NCBI GenBank assembly: GCA_951640165.1
Contig: OX621252.1
Location: forward strand, 4,124,501-4,188,500
Direction: 5' to 3'
DNA from: Pseudoips prasinana
Lineage: Eukaryota; Arthropoda; Insecta; Lepidoptera; Nolidae
DNA length: 64,000 nucleotides
The position numbers were made by a program, and so were the translations under genes. Below, piece by piece: positions 60,193 through 64,000 of this stretch (within the stretch, counting starts at the first letter, position 1; each line of letters starts with the position of its first letter). Below the pieces are notes generated by a model. That model had not been told where the DNA came from. It saw only the letters and a list, made by a program, of their open reading frames with translations, and ran no database searches.

Positions 60193-62924
60193 ACAATTTT
60201 GGAAAAGAGATCCATTGAGACAACATTCAGATGCATTTTTAAATTAATATTCTAATAATATGAGTGAAACTAATTTGCCAGTGTTTTGATTGAATATAAG
60301 TTTATTCCTTTAAAACGCATTTACATGACAATTTGATGGATGTCGCGTTCAGTCAAATGCCTGTGTAATATTATTCTGCGTGGAAGCTAACGCCAGCAAT
60401 TAAGTTTTTGAACCAGTTTACAGCTAAATATATTACCTAATAAGATAAGATCTATGTATTAAATTACATAGCTCGTTGGTAAACCGGGAGTGTGTTCAAC
60501 TGAAAGCAATTGTTAGGACCTAAAAGTGCTATTGTATTATTTTAAGTGCTTTTCCAATAGCGTAAATTGCGTCAAAATAGTGTGGCGGTGAAGTGTTCTT
60601 GAGTGGCAATTCTAAATAATATTAGAAAATAATATTGCCATGATGATTGATGATTCATAAACCCAAACCTCTCGTCCGATTTTGATCATCTTCTTTTGTC
60701 GTTGACAATACATGATGCCGTTGGTATAGGTTATCGAGAGTAAGACAATAGGTCTGTATGTCTATGTGTTTATATTGAGAATATGACTGAAATTCATTTA
60801 GAAGCAAATAAATTCCCCCTTCATGAAACAGAGAGTAACTGCAGGTGCACGAAATGTTCCTATAATCCGACGAATTTTGGGACGGACCTTGGATCAGGTT
60901 ACTGACATTTAAGTGAATGAGCCCTAAATGTCAATAACTACCCTGATCCTAGCTTCGAACTCCAAAGAGATCTTATGTAGCAACGAAATATTACTAACTA
61001 CAAAAAATTAATTATAAAAGTAGCTAAATCTATATAGATAGATTTCTATTTAATTTACTAGATACACTAAATAAATGTGGTCAGCAATGTGTACAGTCAA
61101 TTAGCCGTGCTTTACAAAGTTTCGTAACATGAAACCTCTATCTACTGAGATGTTATATTAATCTTCGTCATGTCTAGACATGTCGCTGTAGAAGGTAACT
61201 GTAATTTCTGTTACGAAAATTATGTATATTTTTTTTTATGTAGGACCTAGTGACCCGTACTCAAGAGTAGATTATAGAAAAATAAATAAGTTTAGTTTAG
61301 TACTTCAGGCAAATAAAAATTATTACCCTGGGCTATATTACCGTAATATTCGTAGCCACCCCTATGGTAAAGCTATATTGCTTTACTTTGTTGAAATATT
61401 TGTTTTAATGAGTTTATAAATTTTTGAGTTCAGCCATTACAAAACACACAAAATATCATACAAAAATCTATTCTTTTCACGTTATAATATCGTTTAGATT
61501 ACAAAAATAAACAACATTTTCACTTCCAAATAATACAATTAATATAAAAAAACGGATAAACGAACCAAGCTTTATTGTAGTAACGATGGTTAAATTTTTC
61601 ATAAATATTCTTGACGCTCCAAATGAAATCCTTTCGAAAGTTTAATAAATTAAGTTTTTCCAGTTTATCACGAAACCAGAACACTTGTAATGTTCTGCGG
61701 TGTAATTATGTAATTTACCTCCAACTGTATCATTTCATATACAGGACATATCCCAAAAACTTGAAAATAATACACCACCCGTACCCAATAGCAATTATAA
61801 CCGCGCTCACCCACGTCAAAAGCGACCCGCGCTTGACGTTCATGAAAAAAAAACTTAAACCTTTTAACAGAACTGGCCGGCGATAATTCAAGCGAAATGT
61901 CCAAACTGTATTGTAAAAAAAAGATTTTAAATTTCGAACATAGAAAGTGTTAGTGACAATAGACATTCAAAATCTTGTTAAGAGATGGTATTGAACACCT
62001 ACAGGTGTGAAGATAATGAAAGGAATCTTCAAATTGTTGCACATTTGGGATATGTGAACCTACCTTGTTGAAAATAGGGGATTTTTTTAATATAGGGGAA
62101 TTTAGCGTTCCTACTACTTATAATACATATCCAACTTACTTGTTTCGTAAAAAGCTATCATTTTTAAGGCACTGGCAATACATGGCACCTTCTAATCAGT
62201 ACTTTAATATTATATAAAAATCTACTAATGTAGGATTACTTAGGTACTAACTAAAACTGAGTTTATACGGTACAATTAAATACTTAGCCTACTTATTGCA
62301 CAAACAAAAAATATGGGATCAACGAACTTAATGCGACCAATTACTCAGATGGTTCGTAGTAATTAATAGCCTTATTTAACGATAAGATATCAAATGGAAT
62401 CCTACCTCGACATGTTCCTAATCCATCTATTCTCAATATCTAAACCAAACAAACTATGGCAATACTATACTAAGCAAGTTAAGCAACCTTTGTGACAATG
62501 GACAGAAAAAAAAACACTATTTAAAAAAAAGAACGGACCAAAGAGAACAGCATAAGCAAGTTTCTTTTTTCAATGCGCACAGCGTGAGATCGGTTTTGGA
62601 GAGAATTTCGGATTTGGAAGGCGTCATATGCGGATCGGTTTTTGTTATTTTTTTTTCGATTTCATTTAAAGTTTTCTAAAATGTCGGACATATGGGCCAG
62701 CGGGCGGTAAACTCGTCAAGTGTCAGAATATTATTACCGTAATGTATAATTATACTTTTACTTTTAATTGTTTTTACCCTTGGGCATAGGGTGAAATTAG
62801 AGCAAGAGCATTTTAATTACTATTCAAAGAGTATAAAATGTAATAGATAATCTTTTTTTTAAACATGTCTGTCATTCTTATTCTTCTGATAGTGGCTATT
62901 TCTAGCCCCCATAAGCCCTCCTAC
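60193..62924. other. No gene recognised
   Basis: Longest unannotated stretch. An imperfect inverted repeat surrounds 60890-60955 (GGATCAGGTTACTGACATTT and its near-complement). Frames at 61222 and 61611 are unplaced. Confidence 0.35.
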
Positions 62925-63230
62925 TAATATTTATTTATTTATTTATCAGCTCCTTAACACATAATCATTACAGGGTAGACCTAATGCGATAGTGTGTATA
63001 TAAAAGCAAACATATTATAAATCTTATCTAATAGGTACATAAAATCAAATAGAATTAATAACACAAAGTATATAATAACACCTTTGCGAATTCACTCTTG
63101 GTACAGGTCAGTAGGTATATCTATCCGGTCATGGACCCTATTTATAGTACGGATCGCACGAGTAAGGGGAGCCTTTGCTAAAAGATTGGTCCTAGCAGTA
63201 GGCACGGCTAACAATGGCTAACAATATATA
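62925..63230 (-). pseudogene. Reverse transcriptase C-terminal relic and 3' UTR of a LINE
   Basis: The minus strand reads RTNLLAKAPLTRAIRTINRV, then HDRIDIPTDLYQE-stop, at about 63222-63090. It continues to GGAGCTGATAAATAAATAAA. 'RtN....aPl.Rai...N...d.iDi' resembles the C-terminal end of Jockey/I-group reverse transcriptases. 5'-truncated. Confidence 0.45.
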
Positions 63231-63393
63231 TCATAAATGTGACAGTTTGTGTGTTTGTTACTCTTGCATGCAAAAACTATCAAACGGATTTTGATGAAAC
63301 TTTGTACATAGTAATATAGCCTATATATATCCGAATAACACACAGGCTATAGTTTATATAGTTGAACACGGGTAAACCGCGGGACGCAACTAG
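63222..63393 (+). mobile_element. LepHel-1-like, diverged
   Basis: ATCATAAATGTGACAGTTTG...AAACGGATTTTGATGAAACT...GGTAAACCGCGGGACGCAAC-TAG|T. The 3' hairpin and CTAG end are kept. Confidence 0.55.
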
Positions 63394-63855
63394 TTAACTA
63401 TAATAGTCGACGTGTCTCAGGAGCGTTAATGCCTCAATATTCGTAATTAGCAGAGCAAATGTAACGATGTTTTGTCTGCATTGTTTTAGAACGTACAGGT
63501 TCCCGAGTAGCTTATATCCTGATAGAACCCTGGTTATAAATAGTTATAATGCATAAGCGCCGCCTATTAAAACACACAAGCGATCTATGTTGCAATGCGA
63601 AACAATCATTCCTTAAAACGACAACTAACGGATACGTGATTGAAACCCAGCCACCACGCGGCGAACTAATAATAGTAATAAATTATTTATTCAAGTAAAG
63701 TGTGTAGGTACAAAAATATATATTTATATTTAAAAATATTTTTTACTAAGCCATAGACAGTTGGTGCCTGTGCTAGGATATACCTGTAACCACGGGCATT
63801 CTAATAACTTAAAAAGTATTCCTACTAACTTATCTATTTTAATTGTAAACAATAT
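63394..63855. other. No gene recognised
   Basis: Unique AT-rich DNA. Confidence 0.4.
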
Positions 63856-64000
63856 TTAATTAGCGCCTGATGGGGGGAGTCCAGGAAACGCAGGTATGCT
63901 GCCCCGGTGCCCTCCTTTTGCGGCATGTCCCAGGCATTCGAGAGACGTACCCTGCGAGGGCTCGGGATTGCCCTTTCCTATTGCCGACTCCAGCCAGTCC
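63856..64000 (-). other. GC-rich open segment running off the window
   Basis: The minus strand is open from the edge to a stop at 63857-63859, reading DWLESAIGKGNPEPSQGTSL, then ECLGHAAKGGHRGSIPAFPG. GC-rich against AT-rich neighbours. The stop and following AATTAAATA suggest the end of a retroelement ORF or a host exon; I cannot decide. Confidence 0.3.

Overview
The window looks like a stretch of a lepidopteran (moth or butterfly) nuclear genome. It is AT-rich and has almost no host coding sequence. It is packed with repeats typical of Lepidoptera: short non-autonomous Helitrons with TC...CTAG ends inserted between A and T, tRNA-headed SINEs, a 5S-rRNA-headed SINE, RTE-type retrotransposon ends with (TGATGA)n tails, R1-clade retrotransposons and a cecropia-type mariner. 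Names such as SINE-A, LepHel-1 or rep-H are labels for this annotation only.

Two elements look complete. A mariner (7221-8506) has perfect 25-bp terminal inverted repeats, TA flanks and an unbroken DD34D transposase on the minus strand. An R1-clade non-LTR retrotransposon (29043-34081) is flanked by a 13-bp target duplication. It has an intact ORF1 (zinc knuckles) and an intact ORF2 (endonuclease, YADD reverse transcriptase, C-terminal zinc finger) separated by one base. A truncated second copy of this element lies at 9802-10556 and is itself split by another repeat.

Layout: 0-1 kb has a CpG-rich island and an NRF-1-type site, perhaps a host promoter. 1.7-7.1 kb is nested repeats with fold-back DNA. 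7.2-8.5 kb is the mariner. 9.2-13.9 kb is a dense SINE/LINE/MITE graveyard including the best 5S-headed SINE. 14.3-15.1 kb is a 194-bp tandem array. 16-26.5 kb holds scattered SINEs, Helitrons and LINE ends. 27.1-27.5 kb is a 52-bp minisatellite. 29-34 kb is the R1-clade element. 34-44 kb is sparse unique sequence plus repeats. 44.8-45 kb carries the best candidate host exon. 45-57.7 kb holds SINE-D copies, LINE C-terminal relics and an R1-type 3' end. 58-64 kb is mostly unannotated AT-rich DNA.

The most unusual theme is structural. Perfect or near-perfect short palindromes with very small loops recur through the window, several inside repeat copies whose sister copies lack them. This suggests local template switching. 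No operon, CRISPR array, prokaryotic system or confident host gene is visible; the region reads as intergenic or intronic.
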